Of a stretch of 64,000 bases of DNA, positions 17,339 to 25,549 are shown piece after piece. The position numbers and the translations under genes are program-made. The notes beneath the pieces are model-generated. The model saw nothing but the letters and a program-made list of their open reading frames with translations, ran no database searches and was not told where the DNA came from. Within the stretch, counting starts at the first letter, position 1. Each line of letters starts with the position of its first letter. This DNA is from Bacillota bacterium (lineage in GTDB: Bacteria > Bacillota > Clostridia > Tissierellales > Gottschalkiaceae): positions 33,005 through 97,004 of the forward strand of contig JAEZUY010000001.1 in NCBI GenBank assembly GCA_023420895.1, written 5' to 3'.

Positions 17339-18214
17339 CTATTCTTCCATATATCCGTCTTTAAGAAATTTCATTATTCTGTCTTCTCTGAGTTTCTCGA
17401 ATGCTCTTCCTTCAATCTGTCTTATTCTCTCTCTGGTAAGACCGTATATATTTCCTATTTCTTCAAGTGTCATTTCATATCCGTCTTTTATTCCAAAACG
17501 GAGTATGAGTATATTAGTTTCTCTTTCTGTGAGATTCTTAAGCGCTTTTCTTATCTCACTCTGAAGAAGTTCCGATGCAACGCTGTCGAAAACTATATCT
17601 TCATCATCAAGAGATATCAGTTCAATTAGAGGCATATCTTCTTCTTCGCCAATTTCAATATGAAGCGATGTCAGTCTTCCGCCGAAAAGCGATTCATAAG
17701 CTTTTATCTCTTCATATTTTTCCTCATCCATAGACAGAAGTTCACACACCGCTCTTATTCTGTCTTTTCCTCTGAGTTCAGGGTCTATATTCTGCTCAGC
17801 TCTTCTGAGTCTTAAAAACTCCTCACCCATATACACTGGAATTCTTATGGCATTCAGCCTGTTCGATATTTCTCTAGTCATCTTCTGCTTTATCCAGTAA
17901 AGCGCATAAGTTGAAAAACTCACTTTCCTGTCAGGGTCGTATTTTTCAACAGCTCTTATAAGCCCTACATACCCTACCTGAATGAGATCATCTACAGTAA
18001 GACAGGATCCTTCTATAACTCTCTTATATTTGTTTGCCTGTCTTTTTATAAGCCTGTAGTTAACTATGAGTATTATATCGAGAATATCCTCTCTCCCTGT
18101 TCTTTTATACTCCTTTATGAGATCGAGATTATCTGTGTAGTCATATTTGCTGTATCCGTCAGAATCGAAGTTTATATCGGTCTCCGTTCTTATTCCTAGT
18201 TTAGTGTTACTCAT
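17339..18214 (-). CDS. Sigma-70 family RNA polymerase sigma factor
   Basis: A 291-residue sigma factor with region 2 (LIQVGYVGLIRAVEKYDP, then FSTYALYWIKQKMTREI), a region 3 segment and a complete region 4 (LTERETNILILRFGI, then EEIGNIYGLTRERIRQIE). Region 4 looks like that of primary sigma factors, but the protein lacks the long N-terminal region 1.1 and is shorter than RpoD, so it is probably an alternative group 2 factor. I chose ATG 18214; the upstream ATG at 18262 lies in the preceding terminator. The regulon is unknown. Two paralogous unknown genes lie directly upstream on the same strand. Confidence 0.85.
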   Translation of the reverse strand: MSNTKLGIRTETDINFDSDGYSKYDYTDNLDLIKEYKRTGREDILDIILIVNYRLIKRQANKYKRVIEGSCLTVDDLIQVGYVGLIRAVEKYDPDRKVSFSTYALYWIKQKMTREISNRLNAIRIPVYMGEEFLRLRRAEQNIDPELRGKDRIRAVCELLSMDEEKYEEIKAYESLFGGRLTSLHIEIGEEEDMPLIELISLDDEDIVFDSVASELLQSEIRKALKNLTERETNILILRFGIKDGYEMTLEEIGNIYGLTRERIRQIEGRAFEKLREDRIMKFLKDGYMEE

Positions 18215-18264
18215 AGTGTCCACAACCTTTCTTAAATAATATATACCCAGTCTTAAACGCAAAA

Positions 18265-18299
18265 AAGCATCCTATATAGTAAATCTGCATAAGATGCTT
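18265..18299 (-). terminator. Terminator of the downstream unknown paralog
   Basis: The arms AAGCATC and GATGCTT are followed on the minus strand by six U residues. It separates the paralog from the sigma factor gene. Confidence 0.75.
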
Positions 18300-18305
18300 A
18301 AAAAT

Positions 18306-18926
18306 CTATATTCTAGTCTCGTTCAATATCATAGTAAGAGTCTCTACAAGATCGAGTCTCTCTATATCATTGTAACTGTATATAAGGTCTTCTTCATTGA
18401 AATTTTCTAATTTTTCTCTAAATATCCTAATATTATGTCTTGCCTTATTAAGCTGATCTTCTACGAATTCTTCTGTGACCTCATCATGAGTTTTTCCGTA
18501 GAAACCGATTGTATTGTCTATACCTTCAACTAATACAGTATTTCTAAAATCAGGTTTTTCTTCTCCTATAAGAAGGTCTATTCTGTAGTTTCTTATATCG
18601 CTTCCTGAACTTATAACTATGTGAAGGAAGTCAAATATGAAAAGCGTAAGAAGATGAGCATTTTCATCACAGTAGAAAGTCTCATTCATTCTGTCCGGTT
18701 CATATGATCTAGATGAAACATAATCTCTTTCCTCTAGGAATTCCTTTATAGTCTCTTTTTTAGAAAGAAGAAAATTCTTTCTCTTGAGATAAATGGTATT
18801 GATTATCTTATCTCTTTCTTCTAGATAATCATTAAGTTCGTCAAGCATTTCTCTCATTTTACCTTCATAATCCGTTACATATAGCCTAGCAATCTTTTTA
18901 TTGTCTTGCATTCTTCTCCCAGTCAT
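18306..18926 (-). CDS. Unknown 206-aa protein, tandem paralog 1
   Basis: I do not recognise the family. The first third is charged and probably coiled coil (MREMLDELNDYLEERDKIIN). The middle carries a hydrophobic block (LLTLFIFDFLHIVIS) followed by a conserved SGSDIRNYRIDLLIGEEKPDFRNTVL-type segment, here divided for brevity. The C-terminus is strongly conserved with its neighbour (FREKLENFNEEDLIYSYND). There is no signal peptide. ATG 18926 follows TTGGAGG. It is one of a tandem pair, each with its own promoter and terminator, next to a sigma factor gene. A regulatory role is only a guess. Confidence 0.75.
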   Translation of the reverse strand: MTGRRMQDNKKIARLYVTDYEGKMREMLDELNDYLEERDKIINTIYLKRKNFLLSKKETIKEFLEERDYVSSRSYEPDRMNETFYCDENAHLLTLFIFDFLHIVISSGSDIRNYRIDLLIGEEKPDFRNTVLVEGIDNTIGFYGKTHDEVTEEFVEDQLNKARHNIRIFREKLENFNEEDLIYSYNDIERLDLVETLTMILNETRI

Positions 18927-19142
18927 AATTATCCTCCAAATTAATTAAGTATTTATATATTACCTTATATTATAATAGATTTTTCGAATTTTTCCTATAG
19001 TAATATATATACCCATGTAGTTTCGTTTAATTCATAACTTTTCCACTTTATTTCAGTAAACTTCTGTGTATTTTTTTAATATATATTTTTTTTATTCCAA
19101 TTTTTCTCATGCTGTATACTGTCTATTTAAAATATATTAAAA

Positions 19143-19178
19143 AAGCATCTCATACGGTTAAAACTGTACAAGATGCTT
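19143..19178 (-). terminator. Terminator of the upstream unknown paralog
   Basis: The arms AAGCATCT and AGATGCTT are followed by a U-rich tail on the minus strand. It is homologous to the hairpin at 18265-18299. Confidence 0.75.
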
Positions 19179-19184
19179 AAAAAT

Positions 19185-19805
19185 CTATATTCTAGTCTCG
19201 TTTAATATCATAGTCAGAGTCTCTACAAGATTTAGTCTCTCTATGTCATTATAACTGTATATAAGGTCTTCTTCATTGAAATTTTCTAATTTTTCTCTAA
19301 ATATTTTTATATTATGTCTTGCTTTTTCGAGCTGGTCTTTTACAAACTCTTCAGTAATTTCTTCAGGATCTTTTCCATAGAAGCCGATAACATTGTCTAT
19401 ATCCTCAACTAATACAGTATTTCTAAAGTCCGGCTTTTCATCTCCTATAAGAAGATCTATCCTGTAATTTTTTATATCGCTTCCTGAACTTATAACTATA
19501 TGAAGAAAATCGAATATGAAAAGAGTTATAAGATGAGCATTTTCTTCACAGTAAAAAGTGTCACTCATTAATTCAGGATCGTCCGTTCTGAACGGAACAT
19601 AGTCTCTCTTTTCAAGAAATTTTTTTATAATATCTTTTTTAGAGAGAAGGAAATTTTGTCTCTTGTCATAGATAGTATTTATTATGTTCCTTCTTTCTTC
19701 CATGTAGTCATTAAGCTCATCGAGCATTTTTCTCATTTCACCTTCGTAATCCGTTACATAAATTCTAGTAACTTTTTCATAATCATGATTCATTGTTTCA
19801 GTCAC
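19185..19805 (-). CDS. Unknown 206-aa protein, tandem paralog 2
   Basis: Same length and architecture as the 18306-18926 protein, with the last 40 residues nearly identical and clear divergence around residues 65-85 and 140-160. Both keep TFYCxENAHL followed by the hydrophobic IFDFLHIVISSGSDI. It starts at GTG 19805 with TTGGAGG upstream. The retained open frame and the conserved core argue that both copies are functional. It could be a cytoplasmic or membrane-peripheral protein; the function is not visible. Confidence 0.75.
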   Translation of the reverse strand: MTETMNHDYEKVTRIYVTDYEGEMRKMLDELNDYMEERRNIINTIYDKRQNFLLSKKDIIKKFLEKRDYVPFRTDDPELMSDTFYCEENAHLITLFIFDFLHIVISSGSDIKNYRIDLLIGDEKPDFRNTVLVEDIDNVIGFYGKDPEEITEEFVKDQLEKARHNIKIFREKLENFNEEDLIYSYNDIERLNLVETLTMILNETRI

Positions 19806-19983
19806 AGTTATCCTCCAATTTATTTAAGTATTTATTGCCTTATATTATATAGATTTTTAATTCTTTTTTATATTAGAATATATACCCCAATACATTTCTT
19901 TAATTCAGAATGTAAATTTATTTATTCTTTTTAATGAGACGCATATCATTATAGATTAAATATCATTAAAACGTTCTGTAAAG

Positions 19984-20823
19984 CTATTTAATTTTATTTT
20001 CTTTATTGTATATGTTTCCGTCAATATATGCTCTCATAAAGAATTCTTCATCCTCATCAGGCTTTCTTCCGTAAACTTCTATGAATTCTTTTTCTGATTT
20101 CTCATATTCTATAGAATCGTCCACTATTCCGCCTATTTCTGTCATCGTATTCAGAAGTTCACTCATTTCTTCTCTTGTATACATTTCCTTATGAGCTGTA
20201 AAGAATTTCTCACAGTCGTATTTCATAATTTCATCTCTCAGTCTCTTAACCTGTTCAAAATGATGAGTTCTGTATTTGCCTTCAAAACCTCTGTAAGGCA
20301 TATCTCCCAGGAACATGACTTTTTCTTCTTCTACATAGATTAATGTTGAATCTGATGCATGGTCTCCTCCGAGACATTCAAGAACACATGTTATATTTCC
20401 TAGATTCACTCTGGCGATTCTGTCGAAACTTATATCTATATTTTTCACTCTTCCGTGTTCTTCAAAAAGTCCGCTCAGTTTTGCAACTGTATTCTCTTCT
20501 TCTATTTTTGCTCTTTCTTTCCCTCTTAAAATATCATTCATTCTTCCAATTTTCTGCTTCGTCTTTTCTGAACCCAGAGTTGTTAAATTCATATAGTTAA
20601 TCCCGTATATATGATCCCAGTGCCAGTGAGTAATTGCCAGATATTCTGCATTCTCTGTTCCGCTGCTCTTTACATAGTCTATGAATTCTTTAGCATGAGT
20701 ATCTGAATTTCCGGCATCCACTATAAGAGATGCTTCTCTTCCCTTTATAAGCGCAAGAAGAGGTCTCGCTTTATCATCATCATAATCCATTATATGAATA
20801 TTGTCAGTAACTTTTCTAAACAA
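19984..20823 (-). CDS. Metallo-beta-lactamase fold hydrolase
   Basis: A 279-residue hydrolase with the metal-binding motif THWHWDH (about 66-72), the later GGDHASDST histidine, the bridging aspartate in MFLGDMPYRG and a terminal histidine in FTAHKEM. These are all the ligands of a two-metal glyoxalase II-like site. The substrate is unknown. The start is TTG 20823 with GAGG eight bases upstream; the in-frame GTG at 20832 is part of the ribosome-binding site. It lies 14 bases after ung in one operon. Confidence 0.8.
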   Translation of the reverse strand: MFRKVTDNIHIMDYDDDKARPLLALIKGREASLIVDAGNSDTHAKEFIDYVKSSGTENAEYLAITHWHWDHIYGINYMNLTTLGSEKTKQKIGRMNDILRGKERAKIEEENTVAKLSGLFEEHGRVKNIDISFDRIARVNLGNITCVLECLGGDHASDSTLIYVEEEKVMFLGDMPYRGFEGKYRTHHFEQVKRLRDEIMKYDCEKFFTAHKEMYTREEMSELLNTMTEIGGIVDDSIEYEKSEKEFIEVYGRKPDEDEEFFMRAYIDGNIYNKENKIK

Positions 20824-20837
20824 TACAATCACCTCAA

Positions 20838-21515
20838 TTATATATTTTCTATCTGCCAGTCAATTGGCTCTTTGCCGTTAGATTCTAAATACGCATTCGT
20901 CTTCGAAAAAGGTCTCGTTCCAAAAAAACCTCTCGATGCCGAAAGAGGACTTGGATGAACCGACTTTAGAATCAGATGCTTATTCCTATCTATAAGTTTT
21001 TCTTTGCTTATAGCATTATTTCCCCATAGTATGAATACTATATTTTCCTTTTTTTCGCTCAGTATCTCTATAATTCTGTCAGTCAGAATCTCCCATCCTT
21101 TTCCTCTGTGAGAATTAGCCTGACCGGCCGCAACTGTAAAAGAAGTGTTCAGAAGAAGCACTCCCTGATCAGCCCATTTCTTCAGATATCCGTTATTAGG
21201 AACATAGCATCCCAAATCTGTACTCAGTTCCTTATATATATTTCTGAGGGAAGGCGGTATTCTCACTCCTTTATTCACTGAAAAGCTCAGTCCATGAGCC
21301 TGATTAGGTCCATGATAAGGATCCTGTCCCAGTATCACCACTTTTGTATCCTCAAAAGATGTATATTTGAGAGCATTGAATATATCGTACATATCCGGAT
21401 ATATTGTCTTGCTTCTGTATTCTCTTATTAAAAACTGTCTCAATTCAAGATAATAGTCCTTTTCGAATTCTTCTTTCAGTATCTCATCCCAGTCATTTCC
21501 AATATTAACTGCCAA
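20838..21515 (-). CDS. ung: Uracil-DNA glycosylase
   Basis: A 225-residue base-excision-repair enzyme that removes uracil from DNA. The water-activating motif is GQDPYHGPNQAHGLSFSV (about 63-80) and the DNA-intercalation loop is HPSPLSASRGFFG (about 187-199), both complete. The length matches family 1 UDG. It starts at TTG 21515 seven bases after GGAGG. It is the first gene of a short operon with the MBL hydrolase. Confidence 0.96.
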   Translation of the reverse strand: MAVNIGNDWDEILKEEFEKDYYLELRQFLIREYRSKTIYPDMYDIFNALKYTSFEDTKVVILGQDPYHGPNQAHGLSFSVNKGVRIPPSLRNIYKELSTDLGCYVPNNGYLKKWADQGVLLLNTSFTVAAGQANSHRGKGWEILTDRIIEILSEKKENIVFILWGNNAISKEKLIDRNKHLILKSVHPSPLSASRGFFGTRPFSKTNAYLESNGKEPIDWQIENI

Positions 21516-21594
21516 ACTGCAGCCTCCTCTCTTTCAATTTCTTCTCTTATATATATTCTATCTTAATATAAAAATATTGATAGTATTATGTATT

Positions 21595-21622
21595 AAAAAA
21601 GGAGCCGTACGGCTCCTTTTTT
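21595..21622 (-). terminator. Terminator of the NitT/TauT-type ABC operon
   Basis: A perfect 28-base palindrome, A6-GGAGCCGTACGGCTCC-T6, directly after the ATPase stop on the minus strand. It also insulates the ung promoter region. Confidence 0.88.
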
Positions 21623-22381
21623 CTATAAAACGTCTAAAGATATCATTTCATCCATTATTTCTTTTGTAAGATTCTGAAACTCCTGTGAATATCTGTCTCT
21701 CGGATAGTCCATATTATTTTCATATATCTTATGAATTTTACCCGGTCTCGGTGAGAGTATTATTATTCTTTTCGATAAAAATACTGCTTCCTCAACACTG
21801 TGAGTTACAAACAGCACTGTGCTTTTTTCTTCAAGATAGAGTTTTATTAAATCTTTCTGCATCTTGATTCTAGTAAATGCATCGAGCGCCCCGAAAGGCT
21901 CGTCCATAAAAAGAAATTCAGGAGAATAGGCAATAGTTCTCGCTATAGCCGCTCTCTGCTGCATTCCTCCCGAAAGTTCATAAGGAAAAGACTCTTCAAA
22001 ACCTTCTAGTCCGAAGTTCTTCATAATCTTTTTTCCTTTTTCATATCTTTCTTCTTTAGGAACTCCTTTAAGCTCAAGTCCGAAGACTATATTATCTAAA
22101 ACGCTGAGCCACGGCATCAGAGAATATTCCTGAAAAACCATTCCGGCATTGTCAGGCGGAGAATCAACTCTGTTTTTATCGAGATAGACATCTCCAGAAG
22201 TAGGCTCGAGAAGTCCAATCGCAATTCTCAGTATAGTCGACTTTCCGCTTCCGCTCGGTCCGAGGAGTGATACAAACTCGCCTTTATCCACTGTGAAGTT
22301 TATATTTTCGATAGCATTCACCGTATCTCCAGATTCTGTTTTGAATATCTTTGTTACGTCGCTGAAAGAAATACCGCTCAC
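21623..22381 (-). CDS. ABC importer ATPase, SsuB/TauB type
   Basis: A 252-residue ATPase with Walker A GPSGSGKST (about 40-48), signature LSGGMQQRAAIARTI and Walker B FLFMDEPFGALD. The GGMQQR signature and the FGALDAFTR sequence after Walker B are typical of the nitrate/sulfonate/taurine group. The GTG start shares a base with the permease stop (TAGTG), so translation is coupled. It works with the permease and lipoprotein upstream. The substrate is not evident. Confidence 0.85.
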   Translation of the reverse strand: MSGISFSDVTKIFKTESGDTVNAIENINFTVDKGEFVSLLGPSGSGKSTILRIAIGLLEPTSGDVYLDKNRVDSPPDNAGMVFQEYSLMPWLSVLDNIVFGLELKGVPKEERYEKGKKIMKNFGLEGFEESFPYELSGGMQQRAAIARTIAYSPEFLFMDEPFGALDAFTRIKMQKDLIKLYLEEKSTVLFVTHSVEEAVFLSKRIIILSPRPGKIHKIYENNMDYPRDRYSQEFQNLTKEIMDEMISLDVL

Positions 22382-23214
22382 TATCTCTCACTCCTTTGCC
22401 ATTTGAAATACTTGTTTTCTATAAAGTTGAAAATAATATCTATAAGAGCGCCTATTATAGATATCACCACTATACCTGCTATTACGACATCCGTTCTAGC
22501 AACAGTATAGGCGTGAGTTATCAGATATCCGATTCCTGCAAGACTCCCAGGAAGCATCTCTGCTGATACAAGACACATCCATGCAACTCCAAGTCCAGTT
22601 CTGAAACCAGTAACTATTGAAGGGAGCGCCGCTTTAAAAAGCACTTTTGTGAAAACGTCCTTTTCAGTGGCACCAAGAGTTCTTGCTGAATCTACAAGTA
22701 TGCTTCTCACTGAACTCACTCCGAAAGCTGTATTAGTCAGTATAGGGAAAAATGCCCCCATGAATATTATGAACAGCATCGAAAATTTAATATTGTTCAG
22801 ATAAGAATACATTTTTACACTCTCCGGCTCAATAAGAGTTCCTAAACTGCTTACACCGAACCATGCCAGCACTAGCGGAACCCATGCCAGAGGAGCTATC
22901 GGCCTGAATATGTTTATAAACGGCGATATATAAACTCTGGCCTTCTCAGAATATCCAAGAAGCATTCCAAGAGGAACTGCTGTCAGTATCGCAAGTGAAT
23001 AGGAAATGAACACCCTTATAAGCGACACTGCCGCATTTCCGACTAGAGAACCTATGCTCAAAAGGTCTCCTGTAGGCTTTGAAAGTATTCTGAGTATGCT
23101 TTTTATATCCGGCAGTACTATGGGATTTGCTATCCTGCTGCTCATAACCTGCCAGAATATTAGAAATAATACCGGCAGAATCAGAGCTTTAAGAAAATTC
23201 TCAAACTTTTTCAT
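22381..23214 (-). CDS. ABC importer permease, SsuC/TauC type
   Basis: A 277-residue inner-membrane protein with about six helices. It has the permease loop SARTLGATEKDVFTKVLFKAALPSIVTG-like EAA motif typical of the NitT/TauT family. It starts at ATG 23214 after AGAGGA. It lies between the binding protein and ATPase genes of the same operon. Compared with common SsuC it has a longer periplasmic insert around residues 120-140 (GTLIEPESVKMYSYLNN). Confidence 0.85.
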   Translation of the reverse strand: MKKFENFLKALILPVLFLIFWQVMSSRIANPIVLPDIKSILRILSKPTGDLLSIGSLVGNAAVSLIRVFISYSLAILTAVPLGMLLGYSEKARVYISPFINIFRPIAPLAWVPLVLAWFGVSSLGTLIEPESVKMYSYLNNIKFSMLFIIFMGAFFPILTNTAFGVSSVRSILVDSARTLGATEKDVFTKVLFKAALPSIVTGFRTGLGVAWMCLVSAEMLPGSLAGIGYLITHAYTVARTDVVIAGIVVISIIGALIDIIFNFIENKYFKWQRSER

Positions 23215-23242
23215 ATAATCAGTCCTCTGCTAATAATTATTT

Positions 23243-24430
23243 CTATTTATTAAGCACTTTGTCTATGAATTTAAATTCATACATTTCTTTTGCAAAATCT
23301 TCGTAAGGCATATCTTTAAATTTCTGTTCTATACTGTTAGTGTCTTTCAGTGTCTGGAATGTAACTTCCATATTGTTAACCCACTGTTCACTTGGATCTG
23401 CAGTATATTTTATTTTAGAAATTTTTGCCGCTTCTTCATCTATACCTATGAAATCAGAAGTAACGACTGCCGCTTCTTCGTGATTTTCTTCAGCATATGA
23501 AGCCGCATTCGCTATAAGTTCTACGAATTCCTGAACAACCGGTTCTTTTTCTTCTATAACATCTTCTCTTGATGCTACAACACAGCAAGGGAAATCATGC
23601 CATTTTCCTTCCGGCGGAACGTCTTTCATATCAAGTATTATTTTTCCCACACCTTCTGTCTGAGCAAGCTCAGGATAAGGTGAAGGTCCTACCCATGCGT
23701 CAACCTGACTGCTTGTAAGAGCAGGAATTAAATTATTAGTCCCTTTAAGGTCTACTAGAAGTATATCTTTATCTATTTCTGAAGGATTTTTAGTATAAGA
23801 TATTCCAGCATCTTCAAGAGCTCCTTCAAGAAGCATTATAGGAGCACTCGTAGGACTGTGGTATCCAACCTTAAGAGGCTCTTCTTTTTCTCCAATCTTA
23901 GCTATCATATCGTCCCAGCTTTGAAGTTCTGAGTCTTTAGGAACAACGAATCCGATTCCTTCTGTGTGAACAGGCGCAAGGATTTTTACAGGTGTTCCCT
24001 GGTCTCTCGCTGTTACAAAAGCTGTATTAGAAGCCATTGATATATCAACGTGCTTCTGTGCAAGCATAGTAGTCGTTTCAGAACCGCTCTTTGCAACTAC
24101 AAGTTCTACATTTGCTATGTCTTTGTCTCCGTCTTTAAGTATGAACTTTTCTTTCGGAACAACTTCCTCTAAATAAACTTTGCTGTCATCTGTAGTTATT
24201 TTATCTCCAAGCTGAGCAGCTACCATAAGAGGTGTCTGGTGGTTTGTGAAAATATAAGATACTTTAAGAGTTTCTAAATCTCCGCTTTTTTCAGTATCTT
24301 CTTTTTCTTCTGTTTCGACAGTTTCTGTTTCTGTTCCTGTGCTTTCAGGCTGATTTGTATCTTCGCTTCCGCCTGAACATCCGAAAAGGAACAGCGACAT
24401 AACTGACATTAAAACTAAAAGTCTTTTCAT
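23243..24430 (-). CDS. ABC importer substrate-binding lipoprotein, NMT1/NitT-TauT type
   Basis: A 395-residue extracytoplasmic binding protein. It has a signal peptide with lipobox LFLFGC (C18), an acidic threonine-rich linker (20-50), then a two-lobed core. The segments MLAQKHVDISMASNTAF, VGYHSPTSAPIMLLEGAL and TSSQVDAWVGPSPYP follow the NMT1/SsuA-like pattern. An unusual Cys-Cys pair occurs in WHDFPCCVVAS. The ligand is unresolved: thiamine precursors, sulfonates and nitrate-like anions are all possible. It is the first gene of the three-gene importer operon; an interrupted palindrome (GGTAC and GTACC, 24465-24490) precedes it. Confidence 0.82.
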   Translation of the reverse strand: MKRLLVLMSVMSLFLFGCSGGSEDTNQPESTGTETETVETEEKEDTEKSGDLETLKVSYIFTNHQTPLMVAAQLGDKITTDDSKVYLEEVVPKEKFILKDGDKDIANVELVVAKSGSETTTMLAQKHVDISMASNTAFVTARDQGTPVKILAPVHTEGIGFVVPKDSELQSWDDMIAKIGEKEEPLKVGYHSPTSAPIMLLEGALEDAGISYTKNPSEIDKDILLVDLKGTNNLIPALTSSQVDAWVGPSPYPELAQTEGVGKIILDMKDVPPEGKWHDFPCCVVASREDVIEEKEPVVQEFVELIANAASYAEENHEEAAVVTSDFIGIDEEAAKISKIKYTADPSEQWVNNMEVTFQTLKDTNSIEQKFKDMPYEDFAKEMYEFKFIDKVLNK

Positions 24431-24592
24431 GGTGAATCCCCCTTTTATAAAATTCAGCTGTTTCGGTACAACTGTTAATATTATCGTACCTTTCTTATTT
24501 CTTCACATCAAATCGAATAAGCTTATTTAAATCATTAAAATTATAAATCAATTTTATAATATGAACATACTTTCAGTTATTTTCATAAAAAA

Positions 24593-24616
24593 ACTGCAGT
24601 CTTCAAAGTCTGCAGT
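24593..24616 (-). terminator. Terminator of the nucleoside hydrolase operon
   Basis: The arms ACTGCAG and CTGCAGT are followed by a run of eight U residues on the minus strand. Confidence 0.8.
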
Positions 24617-24625
24617 CTTTCATTT

Positions 24626-25549
24626 CTATATGCATTTTTCTATTGCTTCTGCCAGCCATTTTCTGAATTCATCAGCATCTATATCTGTACATACATCGGC
24701 ATTCGCTTTTCTTCCGAGATAGCCTTCAAAATCCACTAATGTGCATCCTGCCGTGTATTTTCCTTCGAGTTCGACCCCTATATAAGTATTAACTGTCTTG
24801 AACATATCCGGTCTCAGAAGGTATGCTATTGCAGTGCTGTCACACATTCTAATGCCCTTTCCCTCTTTATCTCCTCTGTATCTGTCAAAAAGAGCGCTCA
24901 GCATAAATCCTGTCTTTCCAGCTTCTCTTATCTTTTTTCTGTCCTCAGGATATATTAAAGCTTTGAGTCCTATATCGAGTCCGACCATAGTAATTTTAAG
25001 TCCGCTGTGAAGAACTATATGAGCGGCTTCAGGATCGACTCCCATATTAAATTCCGTCATAACTCCGCTGTTTCCTCTTGAAGCTGAACCGCCCATGAAA
25101 ATTATCTCTTCTATGTTTTCTTTCACTTCGGGAAAAGTTTTTAAAAGCAGAGCTATATTCGTAAGAGGTCCTATAGCCAAAATCGTTATCTTCTCTTTGC
25201 TTTCCGTTATCAGATCTCTCATAGCTTCTGCAGCATTCTTATTCAGAACTTTTAAATCCGGCTCTTCAAAATCGAACCCTTCCATTCCGGACTTTCCATG
25301 AACTTCTTCAGCATTTACCGCTTCTCTTATAAGGGGTTCTGAAGCGCCTGCAGCTACAGGAATTTCTTCTTTTCCAAAATATTTAAGAAGCTTCAGAGTG
25401 TTTTTCGTAACTTTATCGAGACTCACATTTCCTGAAACTGTAGTTATAAGTCTTACATTAAGAGTCTCATCGAATAATGCTATTGCAATAGCTGCAGCAT
25501 CATCTATTCCAGGATCCGTATCGATTATTAAAGGAATTTTTCTAGACAT
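24626..25549 (-). CDS. Nucleoside hydrolase, inosine-uridine type
   Basis: A 307-residue enzyme that splits ribonucleosides into base and ribose. The calcium-binding aspartate cluster DTDPGIDDA (10-18) is intact. The core motifs GPLTNIALLLK and MGGSASRGNSGVMTEFN (with the ribose-contacting asparagines) are also present, as is the final ligand in RMCDSTAIAYLL. It overlaps the ribokinase gene by eight bases, so released ribose is phosphorylated by the co-produced kinase. Base specificity (purine or pyrimidine) cannot be told from these motifs. Confidence 0.92.
   Translation of the reverse strand: MSRKIPLIIDTDPGIDDAAAIAIALFDETLNVRLITTVSGNVSLDKVTKNTLKLLKYFGKEEIPVAAGASEPLIREAVNAEEVHGKSGMEGFDFEEPDLKVLNKNAAEAMRDLITESKEKITILAIGPLTNIALLLKTFPEVKENIEEIIFMGGSASRGNSGVMTEFNMGVDPEAAHIVLHSGLKITMVGLDIGLKALIYPEDRKKIREAGKTGFMLSALFDRYRGDKEGKGIRMCDSTAIAYLLRPDMFKTVNTYIGVELEGKYTAGCTLVDFEGYLGRKANADVCTDIDADEFRKWLAEAIEKCI

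Larger units (their letters stand above)
18261..19850 (-). repeat. Tandem duplication of a promoter-gene-terminator unit
   Basis: Two copies, about 18261-18970 and 19141-19850. Both share the 3' hairpin (GCATC/GATGC), the last coding stretch AATCTATATTCTAGTCTCG, the 206-codon gene and the leader TTGGAGGATAA with an upstream TATAAT-like box. The duplication therefore copied a complete expression unit. The copies have since diverged in the N-terminal and middle parts. Confidence 0.8.
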
